From Pogonophryne albipinna (taxonomy: Eukaryota > Chordata > Actinopteri > Perciformes > Artedidraconidae): 64,000 bases of DNA. The position numbers and the translations under genes were made by a program. Numbering within the stretch: the stretch's first letter is position 1; each line of letters begins with the position of its first letter. Shown here one piece after another: positions 25,626-38,635 of the stretch. The notes under the pieces were generated by a model, which ran no database searches, was not told the origin of the DNA, and saw only the letters and a list, made by a program, of their open reading frames with translations. The stretch covers positions 1,572,094 through 1,636,093 of the forward strand of contig CM053251.1 of the NCBI GenBank assembly GCA_028583405.1. Reading direction: 5' to 3'.

Positions 25626-28600
25626 CATGTTCCTTTTAATAAGACTACAACACTTCCACTCCAGAATTGCAATCATTGACTTAGACAACAAATGAATGAC
25701 GAAAGTGTAACAGCAAGACAGACAGACATGTATGAATCTAGATTAAATGGAAAAAGAAAGCAACTCTATGCTTCAAAATTCAGAGGTTTGTCACACCAAT
25801 GGGAAAATAAAGTCTACATTTGTATTTGTGTCAAGGTAGGTCTTACATCATGTGGCTGTAACATGAGATAAATGTCAAATGTTTGCTATTTGGCTATATA
25901 AATAAACTTTGATTGAGTGTAACCAAACAATGTCAGATCATTCTGTCCAACAGACAATGTTTCAACAAGCAGCAATGTAGCAGTGTTGTACTTGCAATGC
26001 AACCTTCCACAAGATACCAAATCTGTACCCGATGTTCCCATTCAACGATACTTTTTACCACAGCATCGGCTAAATGTCTACAATGTAAGATTTCAACTGG
26101 AACCTTCTCTGAAAAAAGATATGTGTTTGAGTCACTGTGTTTCTCTACCTAATTCCTTGGTTAAAGAATATGAAAACCTACTTCTTTGAGCAGGAGTTGA
26201 ACCAGCATCCTACAGATTTCCAGCAAAGTCCTATAAAAGGGCACTAATGCCTCCACATTAAATACACTGTGTGTCTTTCTGTACACATGTAACCCGAATG
26301 ACGGGGAAAGACAGACATCTTCAGATCAAATGTACCCTCCGTCCTTCCTCCTCCTGTCTCAGAGGGACGAGACTCCATCTGGTCTCTTCTGGCAGACCAA
26401 GGAAGCCAGAACCAAAAATAACACACTTCTGCTGAGTGTTTAGGTCGCTGTGAGCAGTGGTTGAGCAGGTTGTGTAGTTTCTGTCAGTTCATACATTAGA
26501 AAGGATGCGAAGGTTTTAACTGGCTTTTCCTCTGGGGAGCATGAATGTATCCAACATGGTTATATCAGATGCTGAGATGGTTCCAGTGGTCGATCATTTG
26601 GTTTCAGTGTGTGAAGCTTTAGGCTGGCCATTCCAGACATTCGCTGTGAGCAGGATTTGAACCTGAAATGTAATAGTTTGTCGCATTTGTAGACGAAAAG
26701 CAACATGGAAAAGGATACATTGTTTAAACAGGTTGCTGATCAAATCTATCTCAGAACTTCCCGTGCAAAATACCCCAAAGGTAACAAAGAAACACTCTTT
26801 GTACGGTATTGAAAGGCTCGTTTTCTGGGGGTTCTAGGTTTACACTGCACATGTTGGAAAGCACTCAAACAGTGTCAAAAAAGTTATAGTTATAGTGTAT
26901 ATTTTGACTCCCAACGTGTTCAAATCTAACTCTTTATTTGGAGTTTATATTTTACTCTTTTGTCAGTGTTCAGAAAACTCTTGGACCTATATACCCCGAA
27001 ACTGGTGTTAAATGTACTCTGTGGTTTTTAATTTGATGACAACGCATGGATAAAACTTGAAATGTGAACAAACAGGAGAAATATATGGAACAAGGTGACT
27101 GATTAATGCACTGGTGCCGAGCTCGACAGCTAACAGGAAATGAGGTGCAATAAACTCAGTATTGGAGCTGTTTGTTTGCTAATATGTGATGGAGACACAA
27201 GCAGTTTTCACCTGCTCATAATGTGTATGCTAAACTAGACACGCCACAGAGCCACAGATTACAGGTAACACATTCAAGGGGAAAGATAAAAAATGAGTGT
27301 AGAAATATTCAGATTCTCTTTTAGATGTATGTAAAGAAAGGTCAAAGATGGGTCAGTGACGCAAACATGGACATCACATTTTCTTATTTCTTATCCGATG
27401 CATTTTTTGCTTTGTTTGTCCAATAGAGAGAAGGGTTTGATGGGTTTAGTCATGTGACTCATACGTTGATCCATGTTTGGTATCATTGAACTCCATCAGA
27501 AGCCGATTGCAAATTGGAAACGTGTTCATTACCGCAGAAAACGTCTTTCCACACATCTGTTTAACAGCTGAGCATCGCCTCTCAGCTGCCTCTGAGCTTT
27601 CTTTAGTAGTGTGTCACTGGGAAATTCATAAATGAATATCTTTGCAGGAGTTTTGTCTGTTTAGCAGAAAGCAGGTCGGCTGGTGAGCTGAATCCTCGGA
27701 GGTGAATCGTCTCTGGAAATGTTGTTCATGTCAAACTTGAGCCTTGGAATTCTGGGAAACGCATTTAGCGCTACTCCCACAGTAACAGAGTGCATTTCGG
27801 AGTTTTAGAGTCTATTCCTGCAGTCAGTCGCCGACTCCCTTCTGCTCATGGGAGACCGTCATTTCCCCTGTAATCACATTAAGCGCAGAATCTCCCAGAA
27901 TATTAGCTCCAATGGAGAGGAATGTGCAGCTCTCTCACCCGGCCACCGCGGCATTGTCTATACTTCTGTTTGTTTTCGATTATATTTCCTCCGAACCAAA
28001 AACAGTGAGCTTCTCACAGCGGGCTGTGGGATCTCTGCGGCTGCACATACAGATGTTTATCCCATCAACTAAACACTGATATAAGGTTTCATGGGCGGGA
28101 GAGGGAGGAAGACACGTCTCCAGCAGAGAAGTGAACTGTTGTTCATGAGCTTCTTGTTTCATTCTAAAATAAGACCTCCAATATATACAGAATTATATCT
28201 TAAAAGAGTAAAAGGTTAGTTTAAAAGTTCTTTTGAACGTCATCATCATGTTTCAAAAGTACATTGATAGCTGAGTTGTATGTATTTAACATCTTCTCAA
28301 TGTAAGATTTAGTGTTAAATAGAGAAGCAGACTTTGAGCTGAGGTAATGTATTAAGGAAGTGATGCACCCCAGTTAGGGTTAGGGTTAGACAATGTTAAA
28401 CTGTACAGACAAACTGTCTCGGCTCACTATAGTGGGAAGTATTAATTGAGTCCTCCAGATTAAAAAGCTAAATAAATTGTTTTTAATTGTATCTGCTCAA
28501 TCTGATCTAATTATTTAACAGACTTTGATTCACTCAAAAAGAGTGGTTCAGAAAATATTTGTTAACATGGAAATTAGTTAGCAGTTGAGAATTTTAGGGC

Positions 28601-29778
28601 TAACAGTTTTAATTACTTTTTGGTGGGAATAGAGATCTTAATGCTTTGTTCTTCAACATAAATACATTAGTAAACATCCCACTCGAAAGGGTGGTTGCTA
28701 ACAAGTAGCCAAAGGAGACAAAACATCATCACGATTAACATTAGCCACCTTTAGCTTAGCGGTGGTGAAGTGACGCCCCCTGAGGTAGTTCGTTGATAGC
28801 ATAACATTAACTTTTTAAAGGCGATTGCATTTTGGCTTAAACTATTATGAAACTGGTGTTAATATGCAGATAATATTCTGCTGAGCAAAACCTGTAAGTA
28901 TCATAAACGTGTGTTTACCACAGAGCTGATTTTCCTCAATATTTCAAAAATCTTCAGGGTTTGCCTACAAAAAAACGCTATCACAGCACCACTCTTTTGT
29001 TGGCATCTGATTCCTTCTACCTGATAAAAACAAGTGGACCGTGGTGATCATTGAATCAGTAAACAACAAGTAAATGAGAACTCGTTCAAATAAAAACTGT
29101 ATTTATTTCTCAATGCAAAACCGGTTTGCTTCTATCTGTAAATGACAGCTTCTGTTGGGTTTGGCATAGCAATTAAACAAGGTGGAGCATGGAGACTGCT
29201 TATTAGATCACTGGAAAGACAGCATTCCTGTGACTGTGCAGGATTTTTCCCAAGAGTGTTGTAAAGAGAGACGTGCGGCCAATACGAACAAAAAACCTGA
29301 GTCAGACTCTGAAAGAAATACAGTTTATTTGGGCTGTAACATGACTAACAAATGAAAACAAATGACTTAGTTCCAAGTAGATGTTTTATACTCCTACAAA
29401 CTTTAACTTCCATGCTTCTACGTAACTTCAGGTGATGATTAAAGGAAAGTAAGACGTGGTGTTTTGGAAATGCACGTTGCGTGGCACACAGTCTGTCTGG
29501 GACTTAATCCATATTTGCAAAGAGAGTGTTTTTTCCACATGTCCCTCCCATATAATTACAGCGCTAAGTGCTTCAGAGGGAGACAGGGAGGAGATCTGGG
29601 TGGTCTCCTCACTTCCTCACTCACTGCAGCACATCGACCTGTGATTCACCATCATTCCTCCACTGCAAACTACCAGGATGTGAGCGAGGAGCAGACTCAA
29701 CGTCTCCATGTTTGACCCCAAATATCTATTGGATCATCATTCTTTCATTATTTTAACTGTGGGATGATTATTACCTTT
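25626..29778. other. No recognised gene in about 4 kb
   Basis: The longest stretch without identified repeats. I see no exon-like frame or RNA gene. A short interstitial telomere-like TTAGGGTTAGGGTTA lies at 28374-28388. The stretch could contain conserved non-coding elements, which only an alignment could show. Confidence 0.4.
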
Positions 29779-30432
<654 letters not shown>

Positions 30433-31032
30433 TATATATTTTTAGTATCATCTCCGTTTGCCACATTGAGTCTTTCCTCGAAAGGTCTTGCTTAAATGCA
30501 ACTAACTGCTGTGCATTCTGTCTTTAAACCTCTACAGTAGGCTAGTTATAGAATACCAATCAAACTGCAGACTTCTCAGGTCACTACTAATCAATTCATT
30601 ATCAAAGTTGTAAAAACACAACTTTGTGAGCAGGGGCGGTGGGTAACGAAGACTAGAGAAGGCGAAGTATTCCCCAAATAATTGGTCCATATTCTGTTGT
30701 GCAGTACATACAGAGACGAACGGCAGGTGATGCAATTTCACGTTTCAATTCCAAATATCAGTAATATAAGACTATGGTTTCATAATAAACTTCTATCATT
30801 AATGATAATAACACATAAGAACGTATCACTACCAGCGCGCTGACTTTGCTTTGAGTTGTCAAACGCAGCAGACGGAGGCTCGTAGAAACTGTCTCAGCAT
30901 TTTGCGTGTTGATTTAACGTTGCTCGATACAAACAGCGCTGGTTAAGAAACAACTCTTCTGACAAGTTTCATCTATTTCTGTAAGCTAGTAAGTTATAGT
31001 CTCTTGCACACAAATGAAATGCTGTTATAGAC
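30433..31032. other. No recognised feature
   Basis: No gene or repeat recognised. Confidence 0.5.
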
Positions 31033-32455
31033 ATAATAATAATAATAATAGATTTATTTTGTTAGCGCTGTTACAGGTGCTCAAACACGCTTTACAGATA
31101 TAGTGAAGAGAAAAGAACAACAAATAAATATATAAAGTTAAAGTCAAATAATACAAAAACAATCACACATTAAAGCCAGATTGAAGAGGTTAGTTGTTTG
31201 AAGGTGGTGAGGTCAGTGCAGTCTCTGATGGGTTGTGGGAGTGAGTTCCAGAGGGAGGGGGCAGCGACGGAGAAGGCTCTGTCCCCCCAGGTCCGGTGAT
31301 TGATGCGGGTGGGGATGGATAGGAGGTTGGCTTCTGATGAGCGGAGGCAGCGGGAAGGGGCGTAGTGGTGCAGCAGGTCTGTGAGGTAGGGGGTGGGGGC
31401 TGGTTGTTGAGGGCTTTGTGAGTAATCAGGAGGACTTTGAAGTGGATTCTTTGATGGACGGGGAGCCAGTGGAGGTTCTGGAGGACGGGAGTGATGTGGT
31501 CTCGGGAGCGGGTGTGGGTGAGGGGGCGGGCAGCAGGGTTCTGGATATGTTGGAGTTTATTGAGGAGGTTGGATGGTATGCCGTAGAGCAGTGGTCGCCA
31601 ACCAAGCACGGCTCTGTCTGTGTGTGGCGATAGCGCATTCAGTGTGATAGAGAGAGAGGGAGGGAGAGAGGGAGAGAGAGGGAGAGAGGGAGAGAGAGGG
31701 ACCGGTGCTAGCGGGGACCGTGATGTTAGCATCTGGTTAGCTTGCTGCACTAACGGACATAAGGAGCTGTTTCCACAACAAGCTGGAGGAGAGTCCTCCC
31801 CTGTCAGACTGAGGGGCTCAGGTGAGCTAAAGGACTCTGAGTGTTTAGAACGGTTTTGTCACAAATTATTCAAAAGATTATTTCGGCGGCACACCTTCAT
31901 ATGAATATTATAGTTTAACAAACAATAAAAGAATAAATGAAAAACAGGTATGAAATACTATATGGCAGTAAAACAAGAATACAGTTTAAAAGGGGAGTGA
32001 TTTGTAAAATATCCATAAAGAAATAGTAAATCTGTTTAGAGTTCTGTTTCAAATGGGTGCTGAGAGATGTATCCATAGATCTCTTCATGTTGCTCTCAAA
32101 GTGCACCAGATTGATGCTTTCAACTTCAATATTTTAAAAAAAAATCTTCCCGGGAGAGCGTCCCCCCGGACCCCCCTAGAGGAGGTGAGGACCCCTCTAG
32201 AGGAGGTGAGGTGATTATGGAGCCTTCATTGTAACAGTAATTCAGATGCAATTAGCCTATAAAAGGCCTCAAATTGGAAGCACTGTCTGGGCCGTATTTT
32301 TCACTCAATTCTGCAATAGGTAGATCTCGCCTTTCACCTAGGCCGAGGTCGGGGATCTTGGGCTTAAAAAGGTTGGTGACCACTGCTTTAGAGGATGCTA
32401 CAGTAGTCGAGTCGTGATGTGATGAATGACATGACGTCCTTTGTGGTGTTAACAA
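31033..32455 (-). mobile_element. L2-like LINE fragment split by a hAT element
   Basis: The minus strand encodes two parts of a LINE reverse-transcriptase C-terminus: 32455-32394 (MSFITSRLDYCSIL) and 31588-31190 (LYGIPSNLLNKLQHIQN, then LHWLPVHQRIHFKVLLITHKALNNQ). The 31589-32385 element lies exactly between SIL and LYGIPS. The 3' tail ends in ATT repeats (ATA repeats at about 31036-31051 on this strand). The 5' part is missing. Frameshifts near the C-terminus show it is dead. Confidence 0.82.
31589..32385. mobile_element. hAT-like MITE (CAGTGGTCGCCAACC ends)
   Basis: The ends CAGTGGTCGCCAACC and GGTTGGTGACCACTG are inverted repeats. Flanks CCGTAGAG (31581-31588) and CTTTAGAG (32386-32393) match at 6 of 8 positions. 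The interior contains a GA-rich tract (about 31650-31700) and a block shared with 15018-15755. Confidence 0.82.
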
Positions 32456-32700
32456 TGACAGTTGGTCAAATATTATCCTTCCTTATCCTGAGCCTCACCC
32501 ACCACCTATGTTTTCAGGTTTAAATCACTGCAATCTATAGTTATACTTAAGTGAAATATTAGTTGGGTTTGCAAACAAAAGACCCATAAGTCATAACTAC
32601 TATTCTATAGAAACATTCTTACAAAAGTTAGCGCATCTTAATGTCTTTAAACCTGCAAATGATCAAGAGACATTTGTTGCTCAGTTCAGGCACGACTGTG
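32456..32700. other. No recognised feature
   Basis: Short unique-looking spacer between two transposons. Confidence 0.45.
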
Positions 32701-32708
32701 ATGGTGAT

Positions 32709-34639
32709 CAGTGTTGGGCAAGTTACTTCCAAAATGTAATATATTACATATTACTTATTACTCTGTTTTGAAAGTAATAAGTTACATTACAAAATTACTG
32801 TCTCTGAAATGTAATGAGTTACACTACTTTAGTTACTTTTTTAAGTTACTTTCACCAAAATAACCGCAAAATAATTTTAAATGCTAAAATGTAGTTTAGA
32901 GCAGCTCATTATACATCCAGTGAAATGCAATGTGGTAGCATAACAACTGTGTAGGCCCTTAGGCTACTAACAACTTGTATTACACGGCTTAGTTGAATAC
33001 TGGATTCTGATTGTAAATTCTTAACATGTGACACGTTGTTAATCCAGCAGTACAGACCACTGTCAAGGACTATAATGAAGGTTGCTAAGGAGGATCAAGA
33101 AAGAGAAAGGAAAAGAGGTTAAAAGACGGAGCGCTGGACGTCAGATAAATCACCAGAAGAAGGCAGACAGGAAGTGAACACTAACAGGACACGGAATGGG
33201 CTCTGTAGTTTGTTTAGTATATGGCCGTGTACAGGCCCGGTTCTAGAACAAAATGACTCAGGGTACCTCTGAGGTTACAGGGGGCGCAGCAGTAGCAGGT
33301 TAACATGAGCAATAGTGGCCGGCAACAGCAATGAAAAATAGCATTGATGGTCCCCAATGAACAGATTATGGCATTTGTTATGTTTTGAAACCAAGCAAGT
33401 GAGAACATTTCAATTGAGTTAAAAGTGCAATCCTGAAATATTTCATATAGTCCAAAGTGGACTATGGCAAAGAAAAGCACAACAGCTTCAAAACTGTACC
33501 GATAAAACAAATGAGAACATATTGTAAATCAAGGCAAATATGATTTGAACCAGCTCATGGTTTGAAATGGCAAACATTGAAAAGCAAAAGTATTATTAAA
33601 ACCATGTACTAAATCAACACCTTGGTCCCATCATATACTCTGGGAAGAGAATATTTACTGTGCTTGAAAACAGGTATCACATCTTCATGTGAGGTTGACT
33701 TTGTGACCTGGAGAACATTTCAGCTGCAACATTAGCTTGTTGATAAGCTTGGGATATGAGATCTTTTTGTAGCCATTCGTGGTGAAGGCATCTGTGCTAT
33801 TGTATGCATTATTTTTGACCCAACATTTCTACAGGCATGGCAGAATATGGCACTATTTTCACATGAATATTCTAGCCCTTGTCTATTTGTATACCACGAG
33901 CTGCAAAATGACCGCCGAACCCCACTGTACAGGCGGGTACTTGTTTAGATATACCTGGGCAGGCTCTGTTTTGCCGTGGTATCCTGGCACCTGCGGGCCG
34001 CAGAGGGGCGGCGGTGTTTCGGGCAACGAAGAGTGCTGCTCCCGGGGTTGAGGGCGGCGAGTCAGGCGGGAGTAAGCTAGTGTCCACAACGGAGGGTAAC
34101 GTGATGTCCCCATCTGGCCTGTTGTCTGCAGTAGATGCAGTGTTGCTGGCGTTTAGTGATGGTTGCTTTAACCATTCTCGTATAAATGATTATCCACAGA
34201 TGTGTGTCACTGCTGTGGAAGCACTTTGGAAATGATGCACGCGCAGCGGAGCAGGTCACGCGCAGCGGAGCAGGTCACGCGCACCTGACACAATTTGTTG
34301 TTTGTATTTTTCGCTCCGTTCTCTTTTTTGAATAGAGGGTGCATAACATTCAACTGCCCGAATATCCCGACGCGAAGCCTGAAGGGTAAACACCAGGTTT
34401 ACTAATCTACCCGCACAATTTGTCTGGTGTCGGAATGTCTCGCTATGTTAGTACATTCTTAAAAAACAAAACACCATTTAATTTCGGGTTAAAATGTGTT
34501 GTAACTGCGTTACTGAGCATTGTAACGGGTAATATATTATCCACATTTCATTAGTAATGCGTTACATTACTTCGTTACAGCAAAAAGTAATATATTACTG
34601 TAACTCCGTTACTTTTGTAACGCGTTACACCCAACACTG
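32709..34639. mobile_element. hAT-like element with CAGTGTTGGG ends (1.9 kb)
   Basis: The ends are CAGTGTTGGGCAAGTTACTT and the inverse, ending GTTACACCCAACACTG. ATGGTGAT (32701-32708) and ATGGTGAC (34640-34647) form a 7-of-8 target duplication. Both subterminal regions are rich in GTAATATATTACT-like motifs. The interior (about 33000-34440) has no transposase frame that I recognise and may itself contain older repeats. Confidence 0.82.
34236..34290. repeat. Short tandem duplication, ~22-bp unit
   Basis: The unit CGCGCAGCGGAGCAGGTCA is present twice plus a partial third, within the 32709-34639 element. Confidence 0.75.
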
Positions 34640-34647
34640 ATGGTGAC

Positions 34648-35365
34648 ACATGCAATTAATTTGCGATTTTACAAGCTTGTCAGGTTTGGGATATGTTTAC
34701 GATGGACTGAGAAGTTTCCTCACTTATTCACCAAAATGGGTCACCGATGAGACGAGAATTCAATGTCAGCCTCATCCTGCTGCACAAACAGACATTAAAA
34801 CAGTTTTACAGCACAAACTCCCAGCAGAGACACGTCCTCTTCCTGCTGCTCGCCAACAGGTGCTTGCTGTTACACAACAATATGAAAAAACACTTTGTCA
34901 ATCATCGTATAAGCCAAATAAACTATTCCACGCACTGTCAGGACAATTATTCCCTTGTTGAGTTTGTCAAGTCAGTGAAGCCAAGACCAGTCACACAAAA
35001 TTAACTTCACGCAAATCTTTCAGCCCCTGTTTCCTGTTGTGCCACTTTTCTGTCAACCACAATCATTTATGGCCCTGGACTTTTCACTGCATGTCCAGTG
35101 AATGATCCGGGGATTTAAGTTCTGTGTCACTCATTATTAAGTGGCTTGGAAAAGAGCATCAGCTTAATTCCTCACATGTAAAATGCAAAATGTTGGCCTG
35201 GCTCCTGAGCTGTAGCTGCCCAGATGCTTTAGCCTGGAGCCATATTGACTCCTGCCTGACTAGCGGTCAACATAGCCCCGGGCGATCTTCACGCCATGCA
35301 CAGAGACATCAGTCAACAAAGTCAGGCACGCGTCTGATTGGACGAGACCAGGGCCAAAAAACTCA
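34648..35365. other. No recognised feature
   Basis: Unique-looking DNA between the last hAT element and the tRNA array. Confidence 0.45.
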
Positions 35366-35854
35366 GATGAAGCCCCCGAGGACCCACAAGGCCATGTTGT
35401 AGTACCTCACTAGTTCTTTCAATAACCCTATCAGCTGCTGTTTCTGAATACTGATTTCATATCGACTTTCTTTTCAAATCCACAGCTGCAGCCCTTACTG
35501 TGACACTTTGGTTTTATCATATTTAAAAATGATATAGACAATTAATTAAATAGACTACATTTATATCGATTTGTGCACCATTTGCAACCACTTAAAGTGT
35601 TTTTACAACAAGCTTTCAAACACTAATTGAAGCAATAGATCAAGAAGATAAAGTTGCTAAGACTCAAAAGAGTCCATGGGAAGTTGAGGTTCTATGAATT
35701 TAATAAAGTATTGCAATCACTAACAGAAAATATCTGAAAGCTCAACATCTTAGTCTCAGAAAACACTTCTTAAGAACTCTAATCGTACTCAATTAAATAC
35801 ACTATTATAACAACATTGTGAAGCCTGATTGACGATTTCACCTCAAAACTCTCC

Positions 35855-35942
35855 TCCTTCGAGCTGGAATTGAACCAGCGACCTAAGGATTTCAGCATTA
35901 CGCCCCTACAGTCCTCCGTTCTACCAACTGAGCTATCGAAGG
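35855..35942 (-). tRNA. tRNA-Tyr-GTA: tRNA-Tyr(GTA) copy 1, divergent
   Basis: This is the leftmost and most divergent copy. The intron is GGGCGTAATGCTGAA. In the exons, D-stem G24 is replaced by A, giving an A-C mismatch with C11. The T arm reads GGTTCAATTCCAGC with pairing kept. The A and B boxes are otherwise intact. Confidence 0.85.
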
Positions 35943-36068
35943 GTTCATGATATAAGAATATTGAACGAAACGAATGCCAAAAACTCACATGGTCCCCAGG
36001 GGCTCACACGGCCATGTTGGAGTACTTTATTGTTCTTTCAATAACCCGGTCAGCTGCTTTTCTGAATA

Positions 36069-36103
36069 CTTAACTCATCGATGTAAAACATCGATGAGTT
36101 AAG
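36069..36103. repeat. Perfect 16-bp hairpin, 3-nt loop
   Basis: CTTAACTCATCGATGT, then AAA, then the exact inverse. It lies in the spacer between copies 1 and 2, where other spacers read AATACTGATTTCATAT without an inverted arm. Confidence 0.85.
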
Positions 36104-36598
36104 TGCATGCGTTAATCCAATAATGACAAAAATGATTACACAGACAGAAGATGACAGAAGAAGCTCGGCTATCGACCACTCTAGCTTTTAGAGCCAGTCG
36201 CCCTAATTATACATCATGACTCAGATTTGAAAGAGATGGGTTTTGCACATTCGTAAACAAATGACTAAAGGGAAAAACAGGATGAGACAACAGTGCAGTA
36301 ACAGCAACTTTAAAGTCAAAAAAGTCAACGTTATTGTCAATCTGCAGTTTGTGTGTACAGACAGAGAGATTGAAATACTGTTTCCCACAATCCCAAATAT
36401 AAAAACAAATGTATATAGAATATAAAAATATGTGTCCAAATATCAAAGATTTGTTTTTACATGTGCACATGATGATCCACTTGATTTAAATGTACTTTGT
36501 AATGATGTAGAGAAGCCTAACTGATACTACCATGGTAATTATTTGCTTGATTTTGACCTCGTTATTTTTGAGATTTCCCTATAAGCTCAAAACTCTCC

Positions 36599-36686
36599 TC
36601 CTTCGAGCCGGAGTTGAACCAGCGACCTAAGGATATCAGCTTTGCTCTCCTACAGTCCTCCGCTCTACCAACTGAGCTATCGAAGG
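36599..36686 (-). tRNA. tRNA-Tyr-GTA: tRNA-Tyr(GTA) copy 2
   Basis: Exon consensus intact. The intron is GAGAGCAAAGCTGAT. It lies 744 bp from copy 1 in a spacer unlike those of the main array. Confidence 0.9.
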
Positions 36687-36920
36687 GGTTGAAAGTCTTG
36701 AGTATAGAAGAATACAAAATTGACATTGCCCTGTCTTTATGTGTCCTTAATACACAAATCACTGAAATGGAAAAACAGGAACAAACGCAAATGTGTTGTA
36801 ACTTCTCCCATGCATTGAATTGGACTACTATTATAAAGTAGTGAAGCTTGACCAGTGATGGAAATGCTTATCTCTATTTCCCCACTTGACGAATAACGTC
36901 TATGCAACCACAAAACACCT

Positions 36921-37008
36921 TCCTTCGAGCCGGAGTTGAAGCAGCGACCTAAGGATGTCAGCTTTGCTCCTCTACAGTCCTCCGCTCTACCAACTGAGCT
37001 ATCAAAGG
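36921..37008 (-). pseudogene. tRNA-Tyr(GTA) copy 3, B box broken
   Basis: Two exon changes are visible. G53 is C, giving GCTTCAACTCC in place of GGTTCAACTCC, which destroys the invariant G53-C61 pair and a B-box base. C5 is T, leaving a U-G pair in the acceptor stem. It is probably poorly transcribed or non-functional. At 322 bp from copy 2, it has the shortest interval in the array. Confidence 0.7.
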
Positions 37009-37461
37009 GACGGTATTGATCCGAGAAAAAAGCAATGAGGCCCCTGGGGGCCCACAAGGCCATGTTGTAGTACCTCTATAGTTATTTCAATAATCTTATT
37101 AGCTGCTGGTTCTCAATACTGATTTCATATTGATTTGTTTCAATCCACAGCTGCAGCCCTTGATGACTGTAACAGTTTGTCTTAATTTAGGTATAAAACA
37201 ATGTAAATCGGCTGGATTTATACATCTCGTTTTACTCTTAACGCTCTTTTGCATCACAGTTCAACATTCACCACTACATTTCCAATGAATACTAGTATGA
37301 AGAAATTGAGTAGGCTGACTGGCACCAGTGATGGAAATTCTTGCATCTCAGCATAATGATGTTGTAAAGCCTGAATGACACTATGATGGTTATGTTTTGC
37401 AAGTTGATTTTTGCAAACATGATTGCGTAAGCATGATTTCCCCATGACCTCAAAAATGTCC

Positions 37462-37549
37462 TCCTTCGAGCCGGAGTTGAACCAGCGACCTAAGGATGTC
37501 TACTTTGCTCCTCTACAGTCCTCCGCTCTACCAACTGAGCTATCGAAGG
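37462..37549 (-). tRNA. tRNA-Tyr-GTA: tRNA-Tyr(GTA) copy 4
   Basis: Exons consensus. Intron AGGAGCAAAGTAGAC. It has a five-T terminator. Interval 541 bp. Confidence 0.92.
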
Positions 37550-38033
37550 GACGGTATTGAAGAGAGAAAAAACAATGAGGCCCCTCGGGACCCACAGTGA
37601 TCGCTTTAGTGCCGCACTTGTTCTTTCAATAACGCTATCAGCTGCTGGTTCTCAATACTGATTTCATATTGATTTGTTTCAATCCACAGCGGCAGCCCTT
37701 GATGACTGTAACAGTTTGGTTTAATTTAGGTATAAAACAAGTTAAATCGGCTGGATTTATGAATCTCATTTTTACACTTTAAGCTCTTTTACATCCCAGT
37801 TGAACATTCACCACTACATTTCCAATGAATACGACGATGAAGAAGTTGAGTAGGCTGACTGCTAGTGGTGGAAAGTCTTGCATCTCAGCATTATTTCCCC
37901 ATAAATGATCCACTTGATTCAAATGCACTATCATAATGATGTTGTAAAGATTGAATGACATTATGATGGTTATGTTTCATTTTCACTAACATGATTGAGT
38001 AAGCATGATTTCCCCATGACCTCAAAAGTGTCC

Positions 38034-38121
38034 TCCTTCGAGCCGGAGTTGAACCAGCGACCTAAGGATGTCAGCTTTGCTCCTCTACAGTCCTCCGCTC
38101 TACCAACTGAGCTATCGAAGG
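38034..38121 (-). tRNA. tRNA-Tyr-GTA: tRNA-Tyr(GTA) copy 5
   Basis: First gene of the regular array, alpha interval (572 bp). Exons consensus, intron AGGAGCAAAGCTGAC (the commonest form). Confidence 0.93.
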
Positions 38122-38547
38122 GACGGTATTGTAGAGAGAAAAAACAATGAGGCCCCCGGGGACCCACAGGGCTGCCGTAGTTCTTTCAATGGATAACTGT
38201 AACAGTTTGGTCGAAAACTATTTATTTACGCTGGATTTATCAAAGTCTATTAAAACTCTTTTACATCCCAGTTGAACATTCACCACTATTTATCCACTAC
38301 ATTTCCAACGAATACTATGAAGAAGTTGAGTAGGTTGACTGACACAAGTGATGGAAAGCCTGATGTCCCCATGACCTCAAAACTCTCCTCCTTAGAGCAC
38401 ATTCACAAACCAATGACTAAATCTATAAACAGGACAATAATTGTGTTACGCTTGACTGACACGAGGACATTCTTTGAAAGATGATTGTTGCCAACATGAG
38501 TATCTGACCTTGATTTCCCCACTTGACGAATAACCTCAAAAGTGTCC

Positions 38548-38635
38548 TCCTTCGAGCCGGAGTTGAACCAGCGACCTAAGGATGTCAGCTTTGCTCCTCT
38601 ACAGTCCTCCGCTCTACCAACTGAGCTATCGAAGG
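38548..38635 (-). tRNA. tRNA-Tyr-GTA: tRNA-Tyr(GTA) copy 6
   Basis: Beta interval (514 bp). Consensus exons, commonest intron. Confidence 0.93.
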
